DNA of 64,000 nucleotides from Lytechinus variegatus. Its lineage: Eukaryota > Echinodermata > Echinoidea > Temnopleuroida > Toxopneustidae. The stretch covers positions 41,482,201 through 41,546,200 of the forward strand of contig NC_054746.1 in assembly GCF_018143015.1 (NCBI RefSeq), written 5' to 3'. Made by a program: the position numbers and the translations under genes. The notes under the pieces were generated by a model. That model had not been told where the DNA came from and did not search any database. It saw nothing but the letters and a program-made list of their open reading frames with translations. The first letter of the stretch is position 1, and each line of letters opens with the position of its first letter. This document shows, piece by piece, positions 1 to 11,800 of this stretch.

Positions 1-1186
1 AATTGGTATTCTGAGAACCATTTTATCTTCATTTTATCTCTGTAAGACACACCTACTTTTTAATCAATATCCAATTAGAAACGCGCTTTTATAGCTCTTT
101 CGTGTCAGTCAACCAATGGAAATCCATTAGGTGTGGCAAAGGGGTGAGATTGCGTTAATTTTTGACTTCAAATACGCTTGCACTATTCGCTCGCGCGTCT
201 TTACAGAGATTTCTTTTTAACAAATACCGTGTTTACACATGACTCGGCTCGAGTGTTGAATCCTCAAGCAGGGTCGAACGCTGCGAAGAGGGCATGCTGT
301 GATCGCGTTTATACGTACATATAAAAAGGCGAGTTCAACACGGCTCGCGGATCTCGAACGGAAGAAGAATTATGACGTCGCAAATTAAAGGCGGGAAATT
401 CACCGCCGGAATCGAATCTTGTCCGTGCGAACAACAACAATGCCAAAAGTGAAAGCGCGCGCAGTGACCTAGGTCAAGAGGGTTCGACACGGCTTTCTGT
501 TTACACACGAAAAAATTGCCGAGTCTGACTCGGCTCGCGGGTTGAAACCTACGACTTTGGCGGATCAAAAAAGCCGTGTTCGACACGGCTCGCGGATCAC
601 AGTGATCGCGTTTACACAGCATAAAATTGCCGTGTTCGACACGGCTCGCGTGTCGAACCCCCGAGCCGTGTCCCTGTGTAAACACGGTAAAAAAGGACTA
701 TGCTCTCATCTTTTTTCGAGTTCTGTATCGCATCTTTTCAAGCATCATTTCAAAGACAATATTAGTAAAGACAAGTCTTCTGAAATACTTTCTTAATGTA
801 CAGGAATAACGTTAAGGTGTTATTCTTAATAAATATATAATTTTTCTTCATTTTCATGTCAACATTTGGGGTTAATTCACCTAGAAATATTGGTGAAATC
901 AACGTCGCGGAGATAAAATAGCCCCTACCCTCTTTTAAGTTTATTTCATTTTTTTCTTCAAACTATCTTGGGCGCAAGCACATCTGCGTTGCAATACCCA
1001 GATATACGCGATGCCTTTGTCTACGCAGGCACTGTTTTGTTGCGTATCATTAAAAGTTACGCAAGATAAAATTTATACGCAAGATAAAATTGTAAATTTA
1101 TCTGAGATATAAATGTCATCTCAGAATACCAATTTCATTTTAAGAGATAAAATAAAATATTTTAAAGATAAAATGACCTCAGAATA
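1..1186. mobile_element. Inverted-repeat DNA element with GGTATTCTGAG ends, interrupted
   Basis: GGTATTCTGAG followed by ATTTTATCTT...ATTTTATCTC near position 5 is mirrored by GAGATAAAAT...GATAAAATGACCTCAGAATACC ending near 1186. A second inner copy of the CTCAGAATACC end lies near 1122. There is no transposase frame. It resembles a MITE; its left edge may lie outside the window. Confidence 0.6.
226..688. mobile_element. MITE-like element nested in the previous one (ACCGTGTTTACACA ends)
   Basis: The left end ACCGTGTTTACACATGACTC is mirrored by the right end whose reverse complement starts ACCGTGTTTACACAGGGACA. Over about 36 bp the ends match well. The interior repeats GTTCGACACGGCTCGCG several times in both orientations. 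No target duplication is clear. Confidence 0.65.
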
Positions 1187-1395
1187 CCACCCCAGGGCAC
1201 TGGGAATGATTTTTAAGAGGGGTGCTGGGGAGTGTTTCATGAAAGGACTTGTCAGACGTTCTATCCGACAAGTCTTTGTCTTATCCGACAGTTACCATAC
1301 AAACAGTAATCCTCAACTAATCAAAATCAAGGAATGTTGTAAGATCTCGTCGGATGGAAATGTTGATGAACTTTGCGATACATGTATGATGGGGT

Positions 1396-2015
1396 GTCCA
1401 AACTTCGCGCACTTTTCAAAAATATTCATCAGGCTTAATTTTGTCCACAAATTATTCATAATTTATACAAAACCAATTCAAGAAATAGTTACCACATTGA
1501 CGGCAAGATTGTAAACTATAAAATCATGGACGAAAATGTAAAGTAGGTCACGGGGTTTCGCCGGTATCGCGATCTCAAAATTCTATTCCGATCGGCGAAT
1601 GCGGGCTGTGCTGGAAAACCGTTCAGAAAAAGTGTGACCTAACTTCGCGCACCAAAGCTTTTGTGGAGATTCAAACAAAGACTCAAGCTCAAAAAAAGAA
1701 ATATTTATATCAGATTGATGGCAAAATGCTATGGAATAGGTTAGTACCAAATTTAACTCACATTTTTTATGATTTCTGCTTGTAAAATGGTGATATCGTG
1801 ATGCTTGTTGCTTTCTTCAAAACGGGCGCTAACGGTGACAAATTTGCCGATCTTTTGCCAATATTTTCATGACTACTGGACTAATCCTAAAGAAACTTTC
1901 AGCGAAGGGTAATTTTAGGTCGCTTTTCACATTGATGATGTCAGATTTTAAGGATATTGGCTAGTTTTGGAGATAATGACCGTCCGCGAAGTTTGGACAC
2001 GCGCGAAGTTTGGAC
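1396..2015. mobile_element. MITE-like element with GTCCAAACTTCGCGC ends
   Basis: GTCCAAACTTCGCGC at 1396-1410 is inverted exactly at 2001-2015, and an extra inner GCGAAGTTTGGAC lies just before the right end. About 620 bp with no coding frame. It sits about 530 bp upstream of the IYD start. Confidence 0.6.
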
Positions 2016-2548
2016 TCACTGCCATACTCCCATGGGTTTTGCTCCAAATGTCAAATGAAGGTGATTTGCGTTAATTTTCTACTTTTTAGCACATTTACCA
2101 TATTTCCAGTGGGTGCTTGAATGGGCAGACAAATCTTGGGGGTCAGTGATTCAGCACCCCTGCTTCCCAGAGGCATGCGATGTTCGACAACTTATTTGCA
2201 CCCGAATCGATGCCCTGACTCGATTTCATCGCTAAGATTACAGCTCTTCTGATGTAGCTTACGTCATAGTAGTACCGAGTCAATAACGTGCTCCGTAAAT
2301 CCTATTGTTGCATGGGAGCATCAAAGGGCCAACGGATCTATCGTTCCGCTTGCTCTCAACAGACAATTTAGTTAAAACTACGTGGCTGTGCTACAGTCGA
2401 CATTTTGGCGTGTGCATTATTTTATTTCACAAAGTACGACCCGGGTATACAACATCTTCGCTTTATTACCTCCATCAACTTTACGATTATTCGAGATTCC
2501 GTCTGGGAGCTGATTATTTTTGCCAGTTTTCGTCTCATGATTGACACC
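2016..2548. other. IYD upstream region and presumed 5' UTR
   Basis: No repeat is recognised. It contains CTTACGTCAT (ATF/CREB-like) near 2258-2267. A promoter is expected here but no TATA box is convincing. Confidence 0.3.
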
Positions 2549-2822
2549 ATGTTTGACACATACGCGCCATTCCTGTCGGCCTATTGGTCGCATATACTCG
2601 CCATCATCATTGGATTCGTCGTCGCGAGCTTTGTTCATGTAATCCGTGATCGAGATGGGTCCCGATCAGCCAAACAATTGGGAAAGAACCGTGATCACAC
2701 TGTCAAAGAAAATAACAATGTTGCTGAATTACGCTCTGTTGCGAATGGAGACATCGATCGCCTTGTCGATGCACAAACGAAACTTGAATCGTGCGAACCA
2801 ACCGATGTTGACGACACTGGAG
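2549..2822 (+). CDS. IYD: IYD coding exon 1 (membrane anchor and linker)
   Basis: It encodes [15 protein letters not shown] followed by a run of Ile/Val/Phe/Ala that makes one membrane segment, then a charged, poorly conserved linker. It ends in phase 1 at an AG|GTAAGA donor. The following intron is about 8.6 kb and rich in repeats. No homology alone would prove this exon; the phase match with exon 2 and the anchor expected of IYD support it. Confidence 0.75.
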
Positions 2823-5800
2823 GTAAGACAACTCTTTACTAATCTCATGATTTTTAGAAAGAATACAAAAAATCGAGCAAATTTGAGACTCGCTTTGGTG
2901 AAATATTAAAAATTCATGATTACTGTATTTAGATGCTTGCGTAGGAGTGAGGGAACAAACCGGAGACCATCAATTCCTCCCCTCCTCGAGGCAACGTACG
3001 ACCTCCTTGCATCTCCTCACGACCTTCGTACGATTGCTAATAACCTCATTACGGCCTCTGTATGGCCTTGTCTTTGTCTCTTTTTAAGAGGCCTTACAAA
3101 TGAAAGCAGGTACGATAAATCGAGCTCGTAACCACCTCTAGATGTCCCCTACATCGCAGACTAAATTACATCGTAAGATGATCGTATAGAAGTGAAGATT
3201 AGCTATCATAAATTGCGATCAACCGTAGCCAAAGAAAGACAGATCGAGTTTTCTGGCTCCGAAGCAAAAAATACACTTTTAGAAAAAATTACTTATTAGA
3301 GCCTTCCTTTGTCCCGTATTTGGAACTTTTTTATAGGAACGAGAAAGGGTTCTGCAATGTTGGGCAACATACTCCACTTTATTGGGTAATGTATGTGGGT
3401 AAAAAATATAAATATTCTGGGCAATAATCCAATTGAGCATTACCCAATTATTAGTTTTTATTACCCAAGTTGGGCAGATTTAACAAAAGTTTTGTGGACC
3501 AGGGGCCGCAGAAGCGGGGGCTGGGTGGATTCAGCCCCCAATTTTTTCCAAAACCGTGTAAAAAAAACCCCGTAAAAATGACCATATGATTGTGATATTT
3601 TTGCATGGTCAGCCCCCCCCCCCGTTCCGCGGCCCCTGTGGACAGTATTTTGCCCAGTGATGGTTAAAAATTGGGCCTGTTTTTTTTTGCCCAACCTTTT
3701 TAAGAGTGTAAAATGTCCTTTAGAGCTTTTTTTGGTACTACAACCAATTTTGTATAGGTTCTTTACACCATCAAGAACCTATAAAGTGTATTAAGAACCC
3801 AAAGGGTTCCCTGTGAAATAACAACAACAATAATATTAATAACGGTATATTTACCCAGGGTAGCCACTTCAGTTCTGAAAACAGCTCTCCCACTGGGCCC
3901 TGCTATATATACCGGCTTTAGCTTGGCTACCTAGGCACTCGAGCGTTCGAGGAATTTATTCCTATCAGGTACTCATTCACCTCACCTGGGTTGAGTGCAG
4001 CACAACATTGAAATCTTAACCAAGGTTAAGTTTTTGAAATGTCATCATAACTTAAAAAGTGTGTAAACCTAGTTCATGAAACTTGGGTATAAGGGTAATC
4101 AGGTATTACTAAATATTCTGCCTGGGTTTCAGGTCACATGACCAAGGTCAGAGGTCATTTAGGGTCAATGAACCTAGACCATGTTGAGGGAATCAATATA
4201 AAAATCTTAACCAATATTAATTTTTTTAAATGATGTCATAACTTCAAAAGTATATAGACCTAGTTCATGAAACTTAAACATAAGGGTAATAGCGTATCAC
4301 TGAAGACCCTGCCTTAGTTTCAGGTCACATAATTGAGGTCAAAGGTCACCTAAGGTCAACAAAATTTGGCCATGTTGGGGTTATTTGAGGGATTGTCATC
4401 ATAACTTTGAAATTTTATGAATCTAGTTCATGAACCTTAAACATAAGAGCAATCAAGTATCTTTGAACATCCTGTGCGAGTTTCAGGTCACATGACCAAG
4501 TTCAAAGGTCATTTAGGATCAACAAACATTGGTAATGTTGGAGGTATTTGTGGAATTGTCATCATAACTCTAAAAGTTTATGGATCTAGTTCATGAAACC
4601 TGGACATAAGAGCAGCAATGCATCCCTGAATACCATGTGCGCGTTTCAGGAACATGGCCAAGATCGAAGGTCATTTAAAGGTCAATGAACACTGGTCATT
4701 TGAGGAGTACGTGTTGAATTGGCATCTAACTTAGAAAATTTATGGATCTTGCTCATGAAACATCGACATAAAGGTAATCAAGTATGAATGATTATTTTGC
4801 ACATGTCTTAGGTCACATGATTATGGTCAAAGGTCATTTTGGGTCAATGGACATGCTATTTTATTATCATATTAGTGTTTTCTTCTGTGAATATTTATTA
4901 ATTAGCTGTTTTCAAAGGCATCACTGCTGCTGCATCGAATTGCGTAATGCAGGTGAGACTGCTAGCGTTCCACTTGTGTGTTCATATCAGTCTAACTGGA
5001 ATTTATTTTGGTTTGGTACAAAATCTCATTTCAGATGCTATGTTTAGATTTAAAAATTCATAAGTTTTTAATTGATATTCAATATGCATGAAAATATGTC
5101 ATTAGTCATATTGTTTCCATCATTGATGCAATTATTTTTTACGACAGATGTCACGTTTGAATGATCATTGCGAAGTTTCTTGGCATACTGGAGTCCTTAC
5201 TTATAAACTTCAATGAAGGATAAGCTCCATGGTTTAACCTTCCACGATACATTTTTGCTCGCTCACGCCTTTGGACCCTCGTGACATAAATTTAGGAATT
5301 TATATTTGGGCCCCGTTTTATCATGGAAAAGTACATACACACCTCCAAGTATGTAAATAGTTTGATAAGATAATAGTTTCGTATAATAAAATGACAATTT
5401 GATGTGTACTCACAGAGAAATATGGATTCAAATTTGAACCTTAGGGGTTGGGGTGCTAATGAGTGCAATAATTTTATGCTCATTTATTATGCACCTTAAA
5501 AGATGAAAAGCTGCTCATTTTATGGTGCAAGATTACATCTTAAAAGGTTGGTAAAAGTTTCATTTACGGTTTTAAAAAGTCTTAGTATGCAGCGGAATAA
5601 TGCCCTTTAATGATCTTCTCACCAACTGGCGGATTTTAATTGTGCCTCTCAATGGGGGGGGGGGGGGCACGGGCTGGCTGTGCCCCCCCCCGTTAGAGGC
5701 ACAGTTAAAATTTGTTATGTAAAAAATGCCGTTAAAACGGATGTGTGCCCCCGCCCTCTTTTTTTATTATCTAATTTTTCCTAGAGAAAATGCCCCCCCT

Positions 5801-8800
5801 TTGCCCTTTGGACAATCCTGGATCCGCCCATGTTCTCACCTTGTAGGAAGTAAAAATGCTTATCATTTTTCGAATCCTTGTTCTTTACCTTGAATAATGT
5901 CAACCCCAAGCTTTTACTTTCATGAAATGTTGACCAAGCCACGCCACATACCTAGTTGATATGTTAATTATCAAATTTTCTTTTTACCTGTTATTGGGCA
6001 GATCAGATGCCAATGTCGTCGTTTTGCGTATAGACGGTGCATAAGAAAAATGAAAACTGCATCACCATTGGGAGTCTATTCAAAATAAGTTTCTTAATAT
6101 GCAGGGATATTTGAAACATTAATGAAGAACCGAAAGTTTCCTGTATCATATGGCATAAAATTACAAGTTTTCGTGTTTTTGTGAACAGAGACCACTTTTG
6201 TCGAACGTATGTTACGGTCTTAAAAGTTACCTGGACTTAACCTATGAAATGACTTGGATCAAAACGATGATTTGAGGAGGCGTACCAACAATCAAAACGA
6301 GCTGCTCCACTCTAAAAACTGAAACGTTAAATTAACAACTGAGAGGTTGTAAGAGTGGCAACCTTCTCCAAATGTTATATCCAACCTTGTATAAAGCTGA
6401 ATCCAACAATTTAAACGTTGGATCGATTCATTTAAAGTGGTAAATGCAACATATAAAAGGTTGTCACTCGTCCATACATTTAATTGTTGATTAACTGAAA
6501 CGTTAAAAACTGAAACGTTTCAGTTGATTAACTGAAACGTTAAATTAACAACTGAGAGGTTGTAAGAGTGGCAACCTTCTCCAAATGTTATATCCAACAT
6601 TGTATAAAGCTGAATCCAACAATTTAAACGTTGGATCGATTCATTTAAAGTGGTAAATGCAACATATAAAAGGTTGTCACTCGTCCATACATTTAATTGT
6701 TGATTAACTGAAACGTTAAAAACTGAAACGTTTCAGTTGATTAACTGAAACGTTAAATTAACAACTGAGAGGTTGTAAGAGTGGCAACCTTCTCCAAATG
6801 TTATATCCAACATTGTATAAAGCTGAATCCAACAATTTAAACGTTGGATCGATTCATTTAAAGTGGTAAATGCAACATATAAAAGGTTGTCACTCGTCCA
6901 TACATTTAATTGTTGATATAATATTTCGTGCTTTTTTTAGTTTTTGCCTGTGCTGTAAAACTATGTATGATTTATGTGCCTTTTGTTTATAATCTTTAAT
7001 TTGTATTTACATGAGGATTAATTATGTACACTAATAATGAGGATTTGACCATCATCAAGACCGTTATTAATTTTGTAACATTCTGGTTATGAATTGTCAG
7101 TGTTCGGTTAATATTTGTCTTTTTATGTCATCGGAAAGAGGAAAATTCATAACAACTCTCAAAACGAAAAATATATATATCTCCTAACGTGTAAAGTTTG
7201 TGTGTGATTGACGCCATTAGACCCTTGCCTGTGCGAACTTCTCATGATTCTGGCCGGAGGTTATGAAAGAAAACTACAACAATTTTCACACAAGTTGTTA
7301 TCCTTTGACGTGCCTTTACAATAGGAGTCTATAAAAAAAATAACATCGATAACACACCTTTTTATGTCAGTAATTGTTGCATCAACATTGAATTCACTTT
7401 TGTCCTCTGGAAGTTTCCGTAAACGATTGTGCTTATGGGAAATTTCTTGTTCTAGGTACTCATTTTAAAGTGAATACTTTTTATTGTTATTTTGAGAGTG
7501 TTATTTTGTGAATGAAGAGGTCAGAGCAATTCATTGTGTTAAAGAGAGCTAAACGTCAAATAATGCATCTAACTCAAACATCTACCACAAAATGCATACA
7601 TTCATGTTTCTATTTGCATGTTCTAAGAGTTCACTTATGTTTCATTTGGTTTGGAATAACTCAAATCATTTGACAGATGAATTAATTTTTTTTCGACTGC
7701 CGATTGCTTAATCAAACTTACTTTGTACTTTGTTCACATTGAAATGGATATTAGTATATTATTTACAATGAAGGATTGTCCTATCATTCAGACATTAAAA
7801 GCAGACGATCGTTGATTTGATCTTTGCTCTGTACTATACATAAATCACATGTACATTGTACATTGACGCACATTCCACGCAGAAATTTTTACCCCCCCCC
7901 CCCTTTATGCTATTGTCAAAAACTCCAATTACGTGGCATACTAAGAAACTGAAATACTAACACTAACTGATTTCATACAATATCTATTCATAGATGAACA
8001 TTATAATCGACTCAACAAACGTAAAAAACCCAAGAATTATTATACTGTTTTTCATGTGCTAGTGTTACTCAGAATTCGTATGTTAATCAAATGGCTTCGA
8101 GTCACACTTCGTTGGTCATCATTCATGATCTCATTGTGAACTTCTCGTCTCACTTATTGTTACGGAACCATGGTTTCATATTGAATAATCTAATATTCAT
8201 TGACTTGTGGGTTTAAACGAGATTGAATAATGGAGCATTTTTAATTAGATTCCAATTCATTTACCCGATGCGTCTATGCCCAGGAGGGCCCTGCATCGTA
8301 CACATTCAGATCCAGATCCAATGATCAGCAGTGTTCCAAAGATTTACAAACCTTATATACCAAACTTTGACACCCAGGCCCGATCCACCCCACAGGGGTT
8401 TATGGGTACATCCTTCTTCCAGACCAAAGTTGTACACCAATACTTATGCCCCATTATTGTGTCCCCTTTAGCATGTTTAGTAATGAGGAAGGAATGTGTA
8501 CTGAACACCTTATATATTGCAACATTTTTAAACCAGTCAATTTTCAAACCGTACTAGAAAAGGGATGTGCTTTGCTCAGATGCTACATGAATGTAGAACC
8601 TGTGGAACAACATCCCAAAAGTTCTTACATGACCATGATAACCAACCGATACCATCGGGCTTTGATTTCTACTATCTCCGACCATAAATCTGAATTAAAA
8701 AAAAAACACTTTTTAGACATTCGAATCACAGATGGTTATCCTGACTAAATAATATAATATTGACCTTGATCATGTTTTAAAGGCAATGATTCATCAATAC

Positions 8801-11800
8801 TCCTCGTCTATCAGGACTAGGTTATGTACCTATGTCTGTACATACATGCCAACATGAATTCACCTTTCATGTCCCAAGGCCTAATGCCAAAGTAACACGG
8901 GTAAAATCGAGACTTGGGCCCCGTAACACAAAGGCCAGCGATTAATCGTTAAATGAATTGGCCTACCAAGATCATCGTTGTATGCGCATTTTGTTCCGTG
9001 GACTGACTAAGAACCAATCGGAATGGTTGTTTTAAATTAGCAATATCGCTAACCTTTGGTTACGGAGTCCAGACCGATCAAAACTATACACTGTCACCTA
9101 TGAGATACAATCAGTCTGTTTGAAGTGGTGTGACTGTAGCCTGTTGATCAGGTGATACATCACATGACCCGAGCAATATTCGTACCCATGGCAAACTCAT
9201 TAATCACGACATAATAGATAGCTGTCATTTAATGTGTTGTGACAGCATTAGATAGTTACAGCATATGAGTAAGCTCTGAACTCACGGCCTTGGGAAGAGG
9301 GGTACCCCCAATGATCTGTCTGGAAATAAGGTTGGTATGCTATGTAGAAATTTGAGACCAATTTTTTCTCAATTTTTATGATAAAAAAACACCTTCACTT
9401 TGGAATAAAACCCTTTTTTCTCCTTGTCCAGGGGCCGCGGAAGCGGGGGGCGGGGGGCTTCAGCCCCCCCCCCACTTTTTCCCAAAACCGTGTACAAAAA
9501 CGCAAATATGACCATATACGATCGTGATTTTTTGCATGGTCAGCCCCCCCCACTTTGAAAATCATTCCTATGCCCCTGTATGTACTTGTAGTAATGCCAA
9601 AAACATGGAATAGAAATTAACTAAAGAAACAATGAGGGGTGTGAACATTGAAATAACATCTGAACATAAACATAAATTAAAAAGAAAAAAAAGAATGTGA
9701 CTTTTGTACTGATACAAAACATTAAACTACGAATGCTATGTACAGGAATTACGTATGCCACTGTTTGACTAAATATTTCCTGTCATTGATGATTTCAGAT
9801 CTGATGCATAGAAAGAATTGACAATCCGTCTGTCTATTCTTATGAGTACAAAACATATATTTTTAGAGTTTGGGAGCTGAAATGGAAACACAATTTCCTC
9901 TTTTACAAAGCATCATTAAAGGGGAAGTTCACCCTGAAGAAAACTTTGTTGTAAAAATAGCAGAAAAAATAGTAAAAAATATTGGTGAAGGTTTGAGGAA
10001 AATCCGTTCAAGAGTAAGAAAGTTATTAGAGTTCAAAATTTGGGATTTGTGACGTCATAAACGAGCAGCTGCCACATGTGTTATGTAATATAAAATGTAT
10101 GAATTTCAAATTTTGTATGGTTCCTGATGACTTTATTTTGTTTTCTTTTCATGATCGGGTGTGAAATGATTTGTCTATTGATATACAAAAGTTACATTGA
10201 AAACCATTTTCAATTTTCTGAGAAAATGACATTTCATTGATTTTTTACCATTCGCTTTGTAGAAATGCTGCTCGCATATGACGTCACAAATCAAATAATT
10301 GAAATTCTAATAACTTTTTAATTATTTGATGAATTTTTCTCAAACCTTCGGCAATATTTGTTATTATTTTTTCTGCTATTTTTACAATAAACTTTTTGTC
10401 AGGGTGAACTTCCCCTTTAAGACAGTCAAGTGACAAAATTAATGTTCGCATCCAAATACAAATTCCAATAGCACAGTGCCGTCAATAGAACATTGCTACC
10501 AAAGGCGTACCATGGGTCGCAGCATGGGGAGGGGCCAGGGGCGGATCCAGGATTTTCCAAGGGTGGTGGCATTTTTATACAGAAAAAAAATAACAAGCCC
10601 TCACCCCCGCAAAAAATAGGTCACTCCCAATCAATAGTGATCTTTGTCAATAAAAATTTGACGAGCAAAAACAAACAAAAATGAGCCTCACTTGCGTATG
10701 CACGACATATTCCCCTAACAATCTAACAATCATTAATTTTTGTTGAAGGGAGGGGGGGGAGCACAGGCCGGATATGCTCCTACATTGATTCACCACTGGG
10801 TGGAGCCACAAAATATAAAATGTGAGTCATTCGGTATCCAGGTATATTGGCATGAAGAACTGGAAATTTCAAAGGACTGTCGTAGAAATTCATGATAGGA
10901 AACGCATCTCAATAACGTGAGCGCGAAAATTGTTGATTATTCATTCCTGAACACAATTTGAGAACTTATTTTAATAATGTCACTTTTCTCATAAAAAAAT
11001 GTTTATTATTATTTCCATGTAATATTGACACAAAATAGGAAGGTTTTAAGCGCTGTTAGACATACAGAGAAATGATAAAGAGGATACGTTCATGTATATC
11101 TCCGAACAAAAATAATAAAGAAACGCGAGCGCAAACCGCATATATACGATTAAAATCTTCTGATATTTAGACCTAAAAGACAAGAATTATTTTTGTAATC
11201 ATTAGCAAATATCAAATATTGCGTGAGCGATATGCGAACTTAAATTTGTTATATATGTAAACCTATATATAAGGGGACATTTTAAATATTGTATTTTGCT
11301 TTATATTTTGACCTGAAGAGCATACAAATCTTATCAATCAAATAATTTTTATCGTCATTTCATCCTCCTATGTATCTTGATTTTCAACTCGTCTAATCCA
11401 GATAATGACGTGGACGTTGACTGGGAAGCACTGGCCTCAGGAGGGCGTCACATACCGTATGGTTTACCGCGTTACAGTGACGAAGAAATGACACAGCGGT
11501 CGGAGAAATTTTACCACGACATGAATCAACGGCGTTCCGTACGAATGTTCTCTACGGATCCAGTACCAGCAGCGGTCATCGGGAATCTTATAAGGACTGC
11601 AGGTATGTAGGCCTATACAGTGCGTATCAAAAAAAAGTTTACACTTACAAAAATTCCTGTAAAATTATATGTTTGTAATATTCTGACGATTTTTCCACAT
11701 TTTAGCTTTGGTACAGATCCATTTAAGCAAATGACGATATAACTCTCGAAAAATATTTCCGCTTGAGCGAGCACCACTTACTTTTGAATAGTCAGTGAAA

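Noticed and set aside
335-809. Overlapping open frames of 60-116 codons at the window start
   Set aside because: They are translations of a GC-rich inverted repeat element.
8276-8748. Possible small gene in IYD intron 1
   Set aside because: Frames overlap in different phases, with no family resemblance and no splice support.
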